This document shows positions 11,230 through 22,393 of a stretch of DNA of 64,000 bases, one piece after another. Numbering within the stretch: position 1 is the stretch's first letter; every line of letters begins with the position of its first letter. Both the position numbers and the translations under genes were made by a program. A model generated the notes under the pieces. That model had not been told where the DNA came from. It made no database searches and worked only from the letters and a program-made list of their open reading frames with translations. The stretch is from Dryococelus australis (taxonomy: Eukaryota; Arthropoda; Insecta; Phasmatodea; Phasmatidae), in contig CM057000.1 of assembly GCA_029891345.1 (NCBI GenBank), positions 139,670,163-139,734,162 of the forward strand. The letters run 5' to 3'.

Positions 11230-12850
11230 ATGGCCGACGGCAACACCTTAACCTTACAACCGCGATGAAAGTCGGCGGGGATATCTGCCTAAACGTTCAC
11301 GCACAAATCTTGACTTGCACACAGGAGCTTAGGCTGTCATTGGCGACCCTGACGACCTGAGGCGAATATTTTATTAGGCTTCATTATATTCTTCAGAATT
11401 CTCAGGTCTGAGGACGTCCGTCCCGGAGAAATCTCGTTCAACTCGTGGGATGCTCCGGTTTCCCGGTTCACTCATCGGCGACGAACAGATAAAAATGGTA
11501 AAGCGACGTCAAAGCACCGCAACGGAGTATCCATTAGGGTCCTCCGAAGGCGCCCCACGCAGGAGGCGAAGCTCCACGGACATCCTCTGGTCGACAAATT
11601 GATCCCCTTTGCCCAAGGACAAGTTATTTTTCTACAAGGGGGGGGGGTAGGTCCCAAGAGACGACGGTAGCAAGGCAGTACGAGTTTACGACCACGTCAT
11701 GTCCGTGTTTCCGGCAATTGTTTCCCTTCCAGTTAGCCTCTCGTCGGGGTGGCTGCCGCCCCTTTTACGGCCCGATCGACGACAGAGATCGCCCCTGCAA
11801 TTCCCATTCGCCTCGATTGGCGTCGCTGTCCTTTTCCCTCCTTGTAGTCTGCAACCCGCAACGCCCCGCGTCACACGAGGTTTTATCGTCCGCGTGGGGA
11901 GTTACGTCATCAGGTCACGCACCACCGGAATGAACAGACGTCCCCGACGCCCCGGTAAGCGAGCCAAACGTCGCAACGGCGCGGCGGGGCGCGCGATTGT
12001 CCCGAAAACTTCTGTCAGGCGGCAACTGCGAGAACTCCGCTCCCCGGCTAATGGGAGCAATAGGAGGTTATTACGTCTTCTCTCCCTCTTCCGTTCCTCG
12101 GTTTTGCCACTCTCCTAGCCTCCTCCGTTCCCCCCTCGTTCGCACCACACCGGGGCGACCACTGCCCGATGTTCACCCCCTCCGGCTGATATTCCAAGCG
12201 CTTATCGCGATGACGCTGAGATGCTGGTCTTCAGGTCGTGCTAGTCCATCCTGTCCACGTATCCCGAAGGACTTTGTCACTCCTGAAGGACGTGGTTGTA
12301 GCTCATCGTCGGGTCATCAAGTGGTGTGTCCCTCCCGAGGGAGCAAACCACGACGTACACCAGTCACTTGGAGGATGCCGATGACACCTTAGGTCGTGCT
12401 CATCAGGATCCTTGTCAATGAAGACTGTCAAGGTCGAGCCTCATTGCCGGGTCATCACGGGGCGTGTCCCACGACGTGGTCCAGCGACTGGGTGGGGAGG
12501 CTTCGCCGTCGCAAGAGGGGGGGGTGAGACAACAGAGAGGAAGAGAAGAGAGACAGATAGGCGCACACGGACACACACGCTGACAGACAGACGCGCCTGC
12601 AGCCCGAACGCAACAGACGCGACGCCCGCTCGCACGACACTGCGGGCGACTCGCCCCGCTTCTCCGGGGGCCGACGCTCCGCGGCGCTGGCGTCGGAGGG
12701 GCGCGCCGTGACGTCACGCGGCGCCCGCCCCTCCGAGTCCCCGCAGCGCAAGCCACGATAGGAAGGGGGCGACCTCGCACCGGTCGTGTGGCAGCTGGAC
12801 ACTCGCGAACGTCAACACTGCCCGGTCGCGCGCTCTCAAACACAGCATAG
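11230..12850 (-). promoter_or_regulatory. GC/CpG-rich island, candidate promoter of the minus-strand signal-peptide exon
   Basis: This block stands out from the AT-rich surroundings by its high G+C and many CpGs, densest at 11,690-12,180 and 12,590-12,830. It contains a perfect CRE palindrome, TGACGTCA, at 12,709-12,716 within CGTGACGTCACG, plus several TACGTCATCA half-matches (about 11,225 and 11,903). Long open frames in several phases here (up to 142 codons) come from base composition: no domain is seen. A loose duplication, GGGTCATCA...GTGTCCC...ACGACGT, occurs at about 12,312-12,362 and 12,450-12,480. The island ends where a family A MITE begins (12,885). Confidence 0.4.
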
Positions 12851-12884
12851 GCTGCTTAAGGGTGTTGCCTTGTTGAGAATTTGG

Positions 12885-13282
12885 TAAAGGCTGTTCACGA
12901 TAAAGTGAGTACTGCCACTGCATGCATATATTTTAACGGGCGCAATGAGTGACATGTGTCTAGTAAAATTGGTAAAGATGGAGGGGAAAGTAGTACCATA
13001 TATTTACGTCGAACAAAAAGTGTTAGGTAACCATTTGTGATAACTTAAATTATTTATTTCGCTTTATGTATTTTCTGATGCATCGAAGTGTAACAATGAG
13101 ATGATTCGTACAAATTTTATTTTTCTAATAATTTTACAGTTTCACTTGACCGATGCATGGATAAGTTAACGAGGTCCATGGCGATGTTAATTCTACATAA
13201 GTCGGAAGAACACTCAACGAGCATACAAGTAAATCTTAAGCAGGGATATTAAAAGTGCTTAATTTATTGTGAACAACTTATA
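12885..13282 (+). mobile_element. Family A MITE (long form)
   Basis: Left end TAAAGGCTGTTCACGATAAA, right end AAAGTGCTTAATTTATTGTG-AACAACTTATA. The internal GTTAGGTAACCATTTGTGAT and ATGCATGGATAAGTTAACGA segments recur in the other long copies. The ends are inverted repeats of about 30 bases flanked by TA, suggesting a Tc1/mariner- or similar TA-targeting transposase. No coding capacity. Confidence 0.85.
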
Positions 13283-13775
13283 TAGGGAAATACATGTTGA
13301 TGAAATTTGGTCTCCTGGCATTCCTATTAAAGATATATATGTACCAGGGACTTTTCGCCTGTCTCCTGTAAATATTAGAAAACTTAGTAATTAAATAAAA
13401 ATTTAGTGAAAAACGAATTGTTATATTTGTCTCGATACAGAGCTTGACAATATAATTTCTCATACGTAGGTATTTGTTTCAAGTATATATGTTCAAAATT
13501 TGCTTCAAATACATAATTTCATTAACATATGTTTCCCTATACTAAATTATGAACAAGGCGACACCCTTAAGATTCCCGCCTGTCTGGCACTTGAACTACT
13601 CTACAGGATGTTATTAATTCACGACTTTTTGCAAAACTGTAGGTGTGTCAGATGTGTTTGTCTACGAAAAGAACACACAATTCAAACGAGGGCTGTTGAG
13701 TGCTCTCCAGACGTCACGCTCATTGAGAACACCATTGCAGAGCATTTAAAATGTCGAAAAACTTCCCTTCTTGGC

Positions 13776-14018
13776 AGGGGCCGCGATGGTGTGGTGGATA
13801 GACTATTAGTCTCCCACCAAGGCGAAAAGGGTTCGATCCCCGGCGGGGGTCGCTCCCGAAATTTTCGCAAGTGGTAATCGTACCAGACGATGCCGCTAGT
13901 CGACGGGCTTTCTCGTGTGATTCCCGGCTTTCTCCCGCCCTTGTATTCCGGTGCTGCTCCATACTCACCTCACTTCGCCCTCGTCGGCTCTCAAGACCTC
14001 ACTCCACTCCAGTTTTCT
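13776..14018 (+). mobile_element. tRNA-derived SINE (family C)
   Basis: The head GGCCGCGATGGTGTGGTGGA, TAGTCTCCCACCAAGG and GGGTTCGATCCCCGG gives Pol III A-box and B-box matches, and resembles a tRNA-Gly(CCC)-like body. A tRNA-unrelated tail follows (GACGGGCTTTCTCGTGTGAT, TCCATACTCACCTCACTTCG, CTCTCAAGACCTCACTCC). The tail is shared by the other copies. Confidence 0.85.
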
Positions 14019-14275
14019 ATGAGGCAACAAATCACGTGTTGTAACAAAGAAAGTGTTTTTGTAGTGTAACTTGCTGTTAATATTCCGCAACACGCAATAG
14101 CCAATCAGACCCAAGGCTCGTCCCCCACAGCTTCACGGTGAACGAACCGAGTTCGCTTACATCAAAGGAACCGCCACGACATTTCGTTTCTGTATACTTA
14201 CATACTCTGTGTCTCAACTTTCGACCGGTGACACCATGCCGACGCCAGGGTGCGCTGGGTTCGTTGACAGTGCGT

Positions 14276-14703
14276 TATAATCCATTCGCGGTTACTTCAC
14301 GCTTATCTGAAGCCTTGCTAAAGTTCTACTTCCAGAATACCCCTCCGCCTCGTGCAAGCTAAGCTTAACTAAGTCTGGAAAATTGCACCAGAGGACAATG
14401 CACCGCATTCCTGCGCACTCGGTTGTAATGTTATTTTGCTTGAGAACTATTTATTACTAGGCGCTACCAACACTGATTTTTTCTCCCTGTTTTTATTCGT
14501 GTTTATTATAAAAAATATTACAATGTATAAATAAATTATAGGTAAAACTTCAATTTAACGAACAATATGATACGTCTACGTTTACAGCGGTATAAAACGC
14601 GTGATGCACGGCATGTTTAGGAAATAATTAAATATGTAATACATGGGGTGATTTTTCAAAGGTTTTTGTTAAAACGTCCGAAGATACCATGAATGTACTA
14701 TAC
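14276..14703 (+). mobile_element. Family B MITE
   Basis: Left TATAATCCATTCGCGGTTAC, right GATACCATGAATGTACTATA: inverted ends of about 24 bases. The interior matches the other copies. Confidence 0.85.
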
Positions 14704-15297
14704 CAACAGAATTCCGTACCAAAGCCGTAAATTTACCTCATATTTACCACAACATATTTTTTCGGGGGAATTTCTCGAAATATTTGGCACTATCGGAAGT
14801 ATATAATAATTTCGAACACCTTCTTACATGACTAGACCTTTGTTACTCTCAGAGATCTGACAAATGTCGTGTCATAAATTTTGGGGAAGTCAATTTGTGA
14901 CGAAAATAAGGGCATGCTGCTTTCGCCCGCCATTCCCCTAAAGTGTTGGCGGTTCTGAAATGGCTTCTTGCAGTTGTTGGTTGTAACTTTACGCGTATTT
15001 CAGAACATAAATATTCTAGGTGTACGACTTTTTTCCGGATAATATATGAACCTACTACATAAGCCCGTGTGGTTTTACTTTTATCGTATCTAGTGTATCC
15101 GAATGGAAAAATAAAATCGGGAAAATGGGGGGAAAAATCGCATGTTCAGAGCTTGCCGGGGCAGTTTCCTTAAGATATACGAGAAAAGTAAAACCTCACG
15201 GGCGTAGATAAACGAATGGCCTTTCATATCGTGTAATAAAGTCCCACTGCTAACTTGCGTAGCACAGAGCAATGACAGAAACACTGAAGAAAGCCTG

Positions 15298-15485
15298 CAC
15301 TATAAAAAAAAACTGTTGATACTTTTACAAGAAAAATCTTTGGAAACCCATTCGCCAAGGAAATCCTTTGGAAAACTACAAATACATTTCTTGTAAAATC
15401 TGCAAAGCATGTATTTGTTATGTTAAAAATGATAGCCTTGTATTACAACATACATTATTGAGAGGTGCACATAATTATTTTCTCT
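15298..15485 (+). mobile_element. Family D element, left part of a split or longer copy
   Basis: CACTATAAAAAAAAACTGTT, AATCTTTGGAAACCCATTCG and GATAGCCTTGTATTACAAC reproduce the left ~190 bases of the 36.8-kb copy. The matching right part is at 17,480-17,755. Confidence 0.75.
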
Positions 15486-17479
15486 ACACTTCGCCACTCG
15501 GCGACTAGAAACCATATCACTAGTACTATTATTCACAACCTTAATTACAAGACCAATATGACTTATCAGCTTAAAATTAATTTTTATAGTAAATTCAGCT
15601 ACATGTTGTAATAATGTGAAGTTATTGCTGTGCATGGTGTAGAATGTGCATTTAATATTCGCTCCACGCAAGGGTGTGAATGTGAAATAATACTGTGTAG
15701 GGTGCTGCGAAAAACACACCTAAGGCCTCCTCTTTGGGATAGCCAATATAAAATATTATGCTGTTGTAAAGCTCCTTTTTGTATTTCTCTCTCTTATGGA
15801 CACTATAGTTTACATACGCAATAATGGGACAACACATATAACACTCGAGTGACCAGGCTGCACAGCTGACTTGCAATAAATCAGTGGGAAAGGATGTGCT
15901 CTTACCTAGGCTGCCTCTGCATAATGACCCGATGTAGTCCTGGGCCGGCAGGGGAACTAGTTTATTTCCTTTAGCACTCTGTAGAAACTAGCATTTAGTA
16001 CGTACGCCATTTGTGTACGTACGTCACAATAAGGCAGACGATTGAAAACTCTAGTAAACACATATGCAAGATACTGGGTGAGAAACAGGTTAACTTGACA
16101 CTACAGTAGAATAAACGACAAACAGATACGGCCTGTGTATATATTTCATTTATTTAACTTTTCGTTGCTTTTTTCATTGTAATTGTTTAATATAAGGAAT
16201 AATTAAAAACCCTGATGGCAATATGAGCAAAGCTATAAAGACACAACACTGCCCTAGCAGCGCTAAAAGGGGTCATGCCTAACCTACTTGAAACCCTTGA
16301 TGGTTACGTGACATAACGTGCAAGAACCAGAATATAAATTAATTACTGTTATCTGTAGTAAATATTACTTTAAAACAAACTGTGTTCTCACTAAACAGTC
16401 TAGCTCTGGTAGAAACTACTCTTATCGCGGGTTTTGCAGTGGGTGTGTGTGTGCTGGAAACTTACGTATTTATAAAAGTCAAAATGGCTTCGATTGCGCT
16501 CTGACGCTAACGGACATCGAGCTGATTCGACCTGTAAATAAATTTATGTCCAGATGAAAATTTCAGAACGGAGTTTAGGACTTATCATTTAACCACCAAT
16601 TGGATTGAAAGTAGGATGCACTCACGGGAAGTAGCAGGGATAAAGTGGAGATACGTGGAGCTCCGTTCTACACGTACGTAGACGGCGTATTTAAACTATC
16701 TATCGCCTGATCACTAAACCTCACAAGTGGGCGACCATTGACTCAAGGTGCATTGCTGGTTGCTAAATTTACTTCAAAACCCGGTTCAGGGACACGTCTA
16801 CACACCCTAGAACTAATTTAGTTTAAAATTCTACCTATCCGTCCACTTCAGACGGGAGGTCCTGCCCTACGTCTGATGTCGTTGGAGGCTGCTAGCGAAG
16901 AGAGCGTTTAGCCCTGCCGGCTGGCGCTAGCTTAAGGGTGTCTATAGCGCCAGCCAATCAACAATCAGGATTTAAGCCTGCGGGCCAGTGGGGATCAAAA
17001 CTATTCAAACCACACACATGAACCTCTTCTAACGGCCTAAATGCTGAAAAACCAAAGAATATGTTATCTCAGAACTATGAAATACTACAGTAATAAGTAG
17101 AAACACTTACAAAATTGAGATCACGCCAAAAATAAATATTAGTTATAAAAATGCATACACTATCTATGAAAAATGAACTAGCCTATCCAAATTACACATA
17201 CATATTATTGCTACCATATATCTAAGTTTTAAAAATCCTACGTGTTAAGACAAATAAAACTAATAAAAATAAATAAAATTTACCTAAACAGTTGAATAAT
17301 ATTACATAAAATCTTGCATGGCAATATGTGTAGCAATAAGAACAGGAAAAATAATATAACTTAATTGTAAGCATATAACCCCTATTTTTATGGGTGTTAC
17401 AAAGTAACTACAAAATATTAAGGAAGTTACTGAATTAAGGGGAATACATTAATTTCATTTTAGGTATTCTGAGGAAAAA
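15486..17479. other. Sequence separating the two family D parts
   Basis: About 2 kb not found in the 798-bp family D copy. It holds no convincing coding frame. A GC-richer patch at 16,740-17,000 contains the perfect hairpin listed separately. Confidence 0.5.
16919..16955. other. Perfect 11-bp hairpin
   Basis: GGCTGGCGCTA (16,919-16,929) and TAGCGCCAGCC (16,945-16,955) are exact reverse complements around a 15-base loop, in a GC-richer patch. Confidence 0.7.
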
Positions 17480-17755
17480 TTCATAATTAATGAGTCATAC
17501 GGTCACACTTTATAGAAATTGTTTTGTTTTGATTATTTTCATTCTTTTAGGTGTTTTACGTTATTCAAACTTGAAACGCATTTATTTTTGCACACAACTA
17601 CAATTTACATCACCCATCATGTTTGCACGAACAGTCAAATACGATTTTACATTGTTGAGTGTCCGCCATTTCGCTGAAGAAATCTTTGTACTGTTGCAAG
17701 CATTTGTAAAATTACAAACGATTTCTCAGCAAAATTACAATTTCTTTTTCCAGTG
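17480..17755 (+). mobile_element. Family D element, right part
   Basis: GTGTTTTACGTTATTC, TGAGTGTCCGCCATTTCGCT and TGTAAAATTACAAACGATTT, ending TTTTTCCAGTG, match the right part of the 36.8-kb copy. Confidence 0.72.
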
Positions 17756-19270
17756 TGGCGCTTAGGAGCGATGGGGGGCGCTGGGCGTGCGTGTTAATAT
17801 CGCCCTTATTTCTCCCTTGATTTTGTACCTTAAACGCGTAAAAAAAAAAATTACGGGACCATATATTCTTAAGAAAACATGAAATATAAACTATTTTTAA
17901 ATACCTTAATTTTCCCTTAAACAATTTTAAAATTGCCCATAAAGAATTTGAAAGAAAAAGTCAATTAGAGAAACCAGAGCACATTGCAACAAAATCTGGT
18001 CATCAATTTCTTAAAAATAAATTTTCAATACATTCACAAATATCGTGCTGCACGTCTGTGCTGCAAGACTTTGCCATCATAAATAAAATAAAATATTGAA
18101 AGTTAGTTTTTTACGTTTTAAATAATTCGTTAAAAATATCGCCACGCTTGTTGCAAATTACGCCGTCTCTGGGGCATTTTACAACAACGGAAGAGGCATG
18201 TTGAAACAACAATTTAACCAGAATGACCAGAAGACATGCTCTAGCTGGTATCGCCATGGCAGTTACTACACATATAAAATTGATTTTGGTCGCCACGTTT
18301 ATTTATATATAATAATTTATTTTTTATATTCCAAACTTAAGTATGTAGGGACTTCTCTGTTTAACATAGAAAAGTATTTTCTTCTCCTATGTAATATAAT
18401 GCTTGTAAATTTCACACCATCCCATAACTGTTCAGTATCCACTTAACCTTACCTAAGATAACCTAACCCAATAATCTTGTAATAATTCTGAATATATATA
18501 TTTTTTTTTTCTCGACATTCGACCATCATAATCTAGTCTTCGCCAGACCCCTCTTCACTCCTCACCACCTCTCCTTCCAGCCTTACTTAACAGCCATATC
18601 GAATTGTACTGAATACCAAAACATACATAATACCTTTCACCGTGACATTAGCTTACCTCATTCATAATATTAGCAATACAGTTCCATATCCACCACCGTA
18701 CCTCAGACTTACTGATACATAATAACAGTAAACTGTATTGACTACCATTTCAGCCCTTCTGACTTTGCCAGTTACACATATAAACAAGCCATACCAGCTG
18801 CCGAACCAATCAAATATTCCACCCATGCTATCATAAGAAAAATATTATTAGTTTAACCATCTACGACATCCATATCGTCTTAATTCCCATCAAACCATTC
18901 CGCTCATACTAACTACATAAAGAAAGAATCACACAATTAAACCATTCTCCCAATACCATCTAAGCTATACTTTTTTTCATGCTGCCAATATAACCGAACA
19001 TATGATCAGGTCATACCAATCAATTATACAAGCAAACTAACTACACAACCAAGTAATACTTGTGTGTGTTCATCCCCATGTCAGGACTCTGAATATATTT
19101 TATTTCTCTCGACATCCAGTTAATCTACCCACCAGCACATTTAGTAATGAACTTAGAATGTATTTTGATATTGTGTAGGATACGGAATATTTTTAACTTT
19201 GTCATGCTCATTCTACCGCATGCCAGGACTTTGAAAGACTTGTTAACCTAACCTAACATATCCAAGGCTT
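17756..19270. other. No gene recognised
   Basis: AT-rich with C/A-rich plus strand from about 18,500. Short CCTAA-like words (18,445-18,470, 19,240-19,258) resemble the insect telomere repeat but are only two to three units. Confidence 0.5.
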
Positions 19271-19279
19271 CACATTTAG

Positions 19280-19445
19280 CATGCATACACTATGTGATCC
19301 GCACTTAGTACTGCATACACTACGTGATGCGCACTTAGTACTGCATGTAGCATTGCAGGCACCGCACTTAACACCACACTTAGCACTGGAGCCAGCACAC
19401 TTAGCATTGCAGGCACCGCACTCAGCACTGGAGGCACCACACTCT
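19280..19445. repeat. Imperfect tandem units with GCACTTAGTACTGCAT / GCAGGCACCGCACTTA
   Basis: Two sub-blocks, the first with period about 35 (CACTAYGTGATSCGCACTTA) and the second with shorter CACTTAGCACTGGAG/GGCACCGCACT units, follow each other. It is a degenerate minisatellite. Confidence 0.6.
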
Positions 19446-19516
19446 AGTCATGTACGTTAGAACTTGGAATACTTTTTAAGTATATATTTTTTAATATTAT
19501 GGAAATGTGCACCTAT

Positions 19517-19790
19517 GGAGCTATGGAGCGATTATGGAGCTATGGAGTCATCTTGGAGTAATTTGGAGTAATTTTGGAATCATTAGGAGTAATTTTGAGT
19601 AATTTGGGTCCTTTTGGAGTCATTTGGAGTCATTTTTGAGTAATTTGGGTCCTTTTGGAGTGATATTGGAGTCATTTGGAATCATTTTGGAGTTATGTTG
19701 GGGTCATTTTGGAGTCATTTTGGGGTCATTTCGGAGTCGTTTTGGAGTCATGTTAGGGTCATGTTGGGGTCATTTTGAGTAAAAGAGTTC
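19517..19790. repeat. TTTTGGAGTCA minisatellite
   Basis: About twenty diverged units of roughly 11-14 bases around the core TTTTGGAGTCATT, drifting from ATGGAGCTATGGAG at the left to TTGGGGTCATTTTGGAGTCA at the right. The units are purine/T-rich and lack C except in GTCA. Confidence 0.85.
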
Positions 19791-19799
19791 AAGGGTCAA

Positions 19800-22390
19800 T
19801 GGTCAAGGGTCAAATTATCTGTCTTGTGAGTTGCCCGTCTGATAGTAGTCTGCTTTATGAGTTCAAGCTGAGCGAAATATATTTTCACATTAAAAAGAAC
19901 TTATTCCCTGCCAGGGCAATGATGATTAGTTAGAAGCTATCGTTGGTCGTTTTAGAACGAGTACTATAGCCCTCTTACGGCATGCACTCGCATAAATGTT
20001 GATTTAAATTTAATTAATAAGTGCTTCAGAGAGGCAGATAGACATATAATTATGAATTAATATAAATTTTTTATCACATATACATATATTCAATAGATAG
20101 AACACCACATTCTTTTGCAGAATATCTGCTATACCAACTAACACCGGACTAAATATACTCATACCTCAAACTAGAAGTCATGCAGTCCACAGCCCAGACA
20201 TCTTAAACATACCACTGCTAAATGCTATATGTATAGTCCTATCTTATATATATAATTACTTATATTCATATATTATATATAATTATATATATTACTTTCT
20301 TATATATATTCCTATGTGTTTTCTTCTTGGTGAACGTGTATTTTTTGGGTTTTCTCAGATTGCTCCCAATCGCGAACGTTTGATGTTTTTCTAGGTATTA
20401 TAAATTTTTGTAAAAAATCATGTTTCTTTTTTGTTTTGAACGGTATATTTTGAACGTATTTGAGTAAGATTATGATCCTATGACATCATCCAAAGACAAG
20501 GTTAATAGTTTTTACTATGCAAACTTTTTCTGAACTTGTCAGGTTTTCGAGCAGTCTAAGACAATGTATTTGATTCTAGTTTCATGTAAGTGTAGCGTGG
20601 GTTCGAATCTTGGGCAATGCAATTAATTTTCAGACAGATATTTTAGACAGTCGAGTTGGTCCCATTCGCAATTCGTCTGTCGTTCGAGTAAGAGTTCTCT
20701 TTCTCTGACTGAGTTCGAGTGACTTGAAACTTTGCTACATCATTTCTAGACATATACAAGCAGAGTGTGTGTGTGTCGTCCCTACAAATAATCCAAAGTG
20801 CATTTCTCTACTCGTGAAAGTATAGCGAAAATCATGGTTTGTTCTTCTAGCAGTCAGATGTTATTTTATTGGCTAATGTGGCATATGGGATGCTTAAATC
20901 ACTTGCAGCACCCGGCACAGTTACTGAACTCGCATACCTATCTGCCTAAACTATTCCTTCCGATGTATGGATGACACGAAATAAAATGGGTTTACAAGAG
21001 AAATAGAAAAGGTGTATCCAACATTGAAATATTTATAAGTGTAAAGACGAATGGTTGTTTGATGGATGAATTCGCAAAGTTGAATAATTAACAGGTTGAT
21101 TATCCTTCGTATAACACCGCATCAAGCATATTGCTTTTTACATATTCATACTCACCAGACCTAGAGTGAGATAGTTAAAATTGATAACATGCACTAATAG
21201 TTCTGTTATGAAAACTGTACATAAGCTTGCATCTTGTAAGAACGGATGCAATTTCGTCAACGACCAAGGCAGAAGGGATCGTCGCGAGTGGAATCATCTG
21301 CTATGACCGTGTGCTCTGCTAAAGATGACATCAATGGTATGCTGGAGGGTTGTCACCTAAAATGTTTTGGTCGGTGGGGTTAATGGGTGACGTAGGAGTG
21401 GTGTGAAATGAAAAGTTGTTATGTTGCATATACAATTTGATTTGTGTGGCATGAGTGAAGTATGCCGGGGTTATGGACGGTATAGTACTCAGTACTCTTG
21501 GTCTGCCGAGTTACTCGTATTTGGTTTTGTACGTCTGAGGTGTGCTGGTCAGCATTTTTATTGGTACGGGTGGTTGTTAGAGTGATTTATATTAATGTCT
21601 GATATGATATTTGCCTGGTGTCTGATGGTATGACAAACATGTTGGACTTGTAATTTTTGTTGGTATATTTTAGTAGGTGTAGACTGATGTATGCTTGAAT
21701 TCTAATGGACATTATGTGTGGTGAGTATATTTTCAGTCTGATGGCGGTTGGTATAATCAGCTAGTTTTTTTATGGGTGTAATGATATTTGACTGGTGTCT
21801 GGTGATATGACAAACATTTTGCCCGACTTGTGAGTATTTTGTAAGGTAAGTGTGGGCTGTTGTATGCTTGACCTCTATTAAGAGGTATGGGTACATTAAG
21901 CCTGGTGACGATTAGCAGAGTAGATGGTATGGATGTTAGGTTATGGGTTGGTCTGGACTATAAGATTTGCTTCGATCACTAGGGTTAACATAGCTAGTAT
22001 CTTGGGTGATATGTTTTTTTTTCAGTATATCTGTCTTGTGATTGTTGGCGTATGTCAAACAGTGCGGAAAATGTGTGTGTGTGTGTCGGCGAGTCCTGTA
22101 ATGCTAAGGCATGCTTGAGTTTAAAATGTTTGGAATGGGGATGGTCGGTATATTTTGACTGGTGTAAGTCGGCATGGTTGATGATATGAAAAGAAGTTAA
22201 TTGTGTCACTGGTATGGGCAGTATGTTTTCTTTGTATGGTCTGTGTGGACGAATGGTTGATGTATGCTAGATTTATAGTGGGTGGTATGGGTTATAAAGG
22301 TTGTAATAGTGGTAGAGTGACAAGTATATATTTTGTTGGTATCTGATGGTATGGCAAATTGGACTTGTGGTTTGCTTGAATCCTAGTGGA
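19800..22390. other. No gene recognised
   Basis: The plus strand becomes G/T-rich from about 21,400, with repeated phrases such as TGGTATGACAAACATGTTGG (21,628), GATATGACAAACATTTTGCC (21,803) and GGTATGGCAAATTGGACTTG (22,348), and GTATGCTTGA(A/C)TC, so a diverged repeat of several hundred bases leads into the tetranucleotide array. Confidence 0.55.
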
Positions 22391-22393
22391 AAG

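Noticed and set aside
12412..12843. 142-, 115- and 99-codon frames on both strands
   Set aside because: GC-rich composition removes stops in all phases; no motif or similarity is seen.
18445..18475. CCTAA-like telomere repeat
   Set aside because: Only two or three imperfect units; too short to call an interstitial telomere block.
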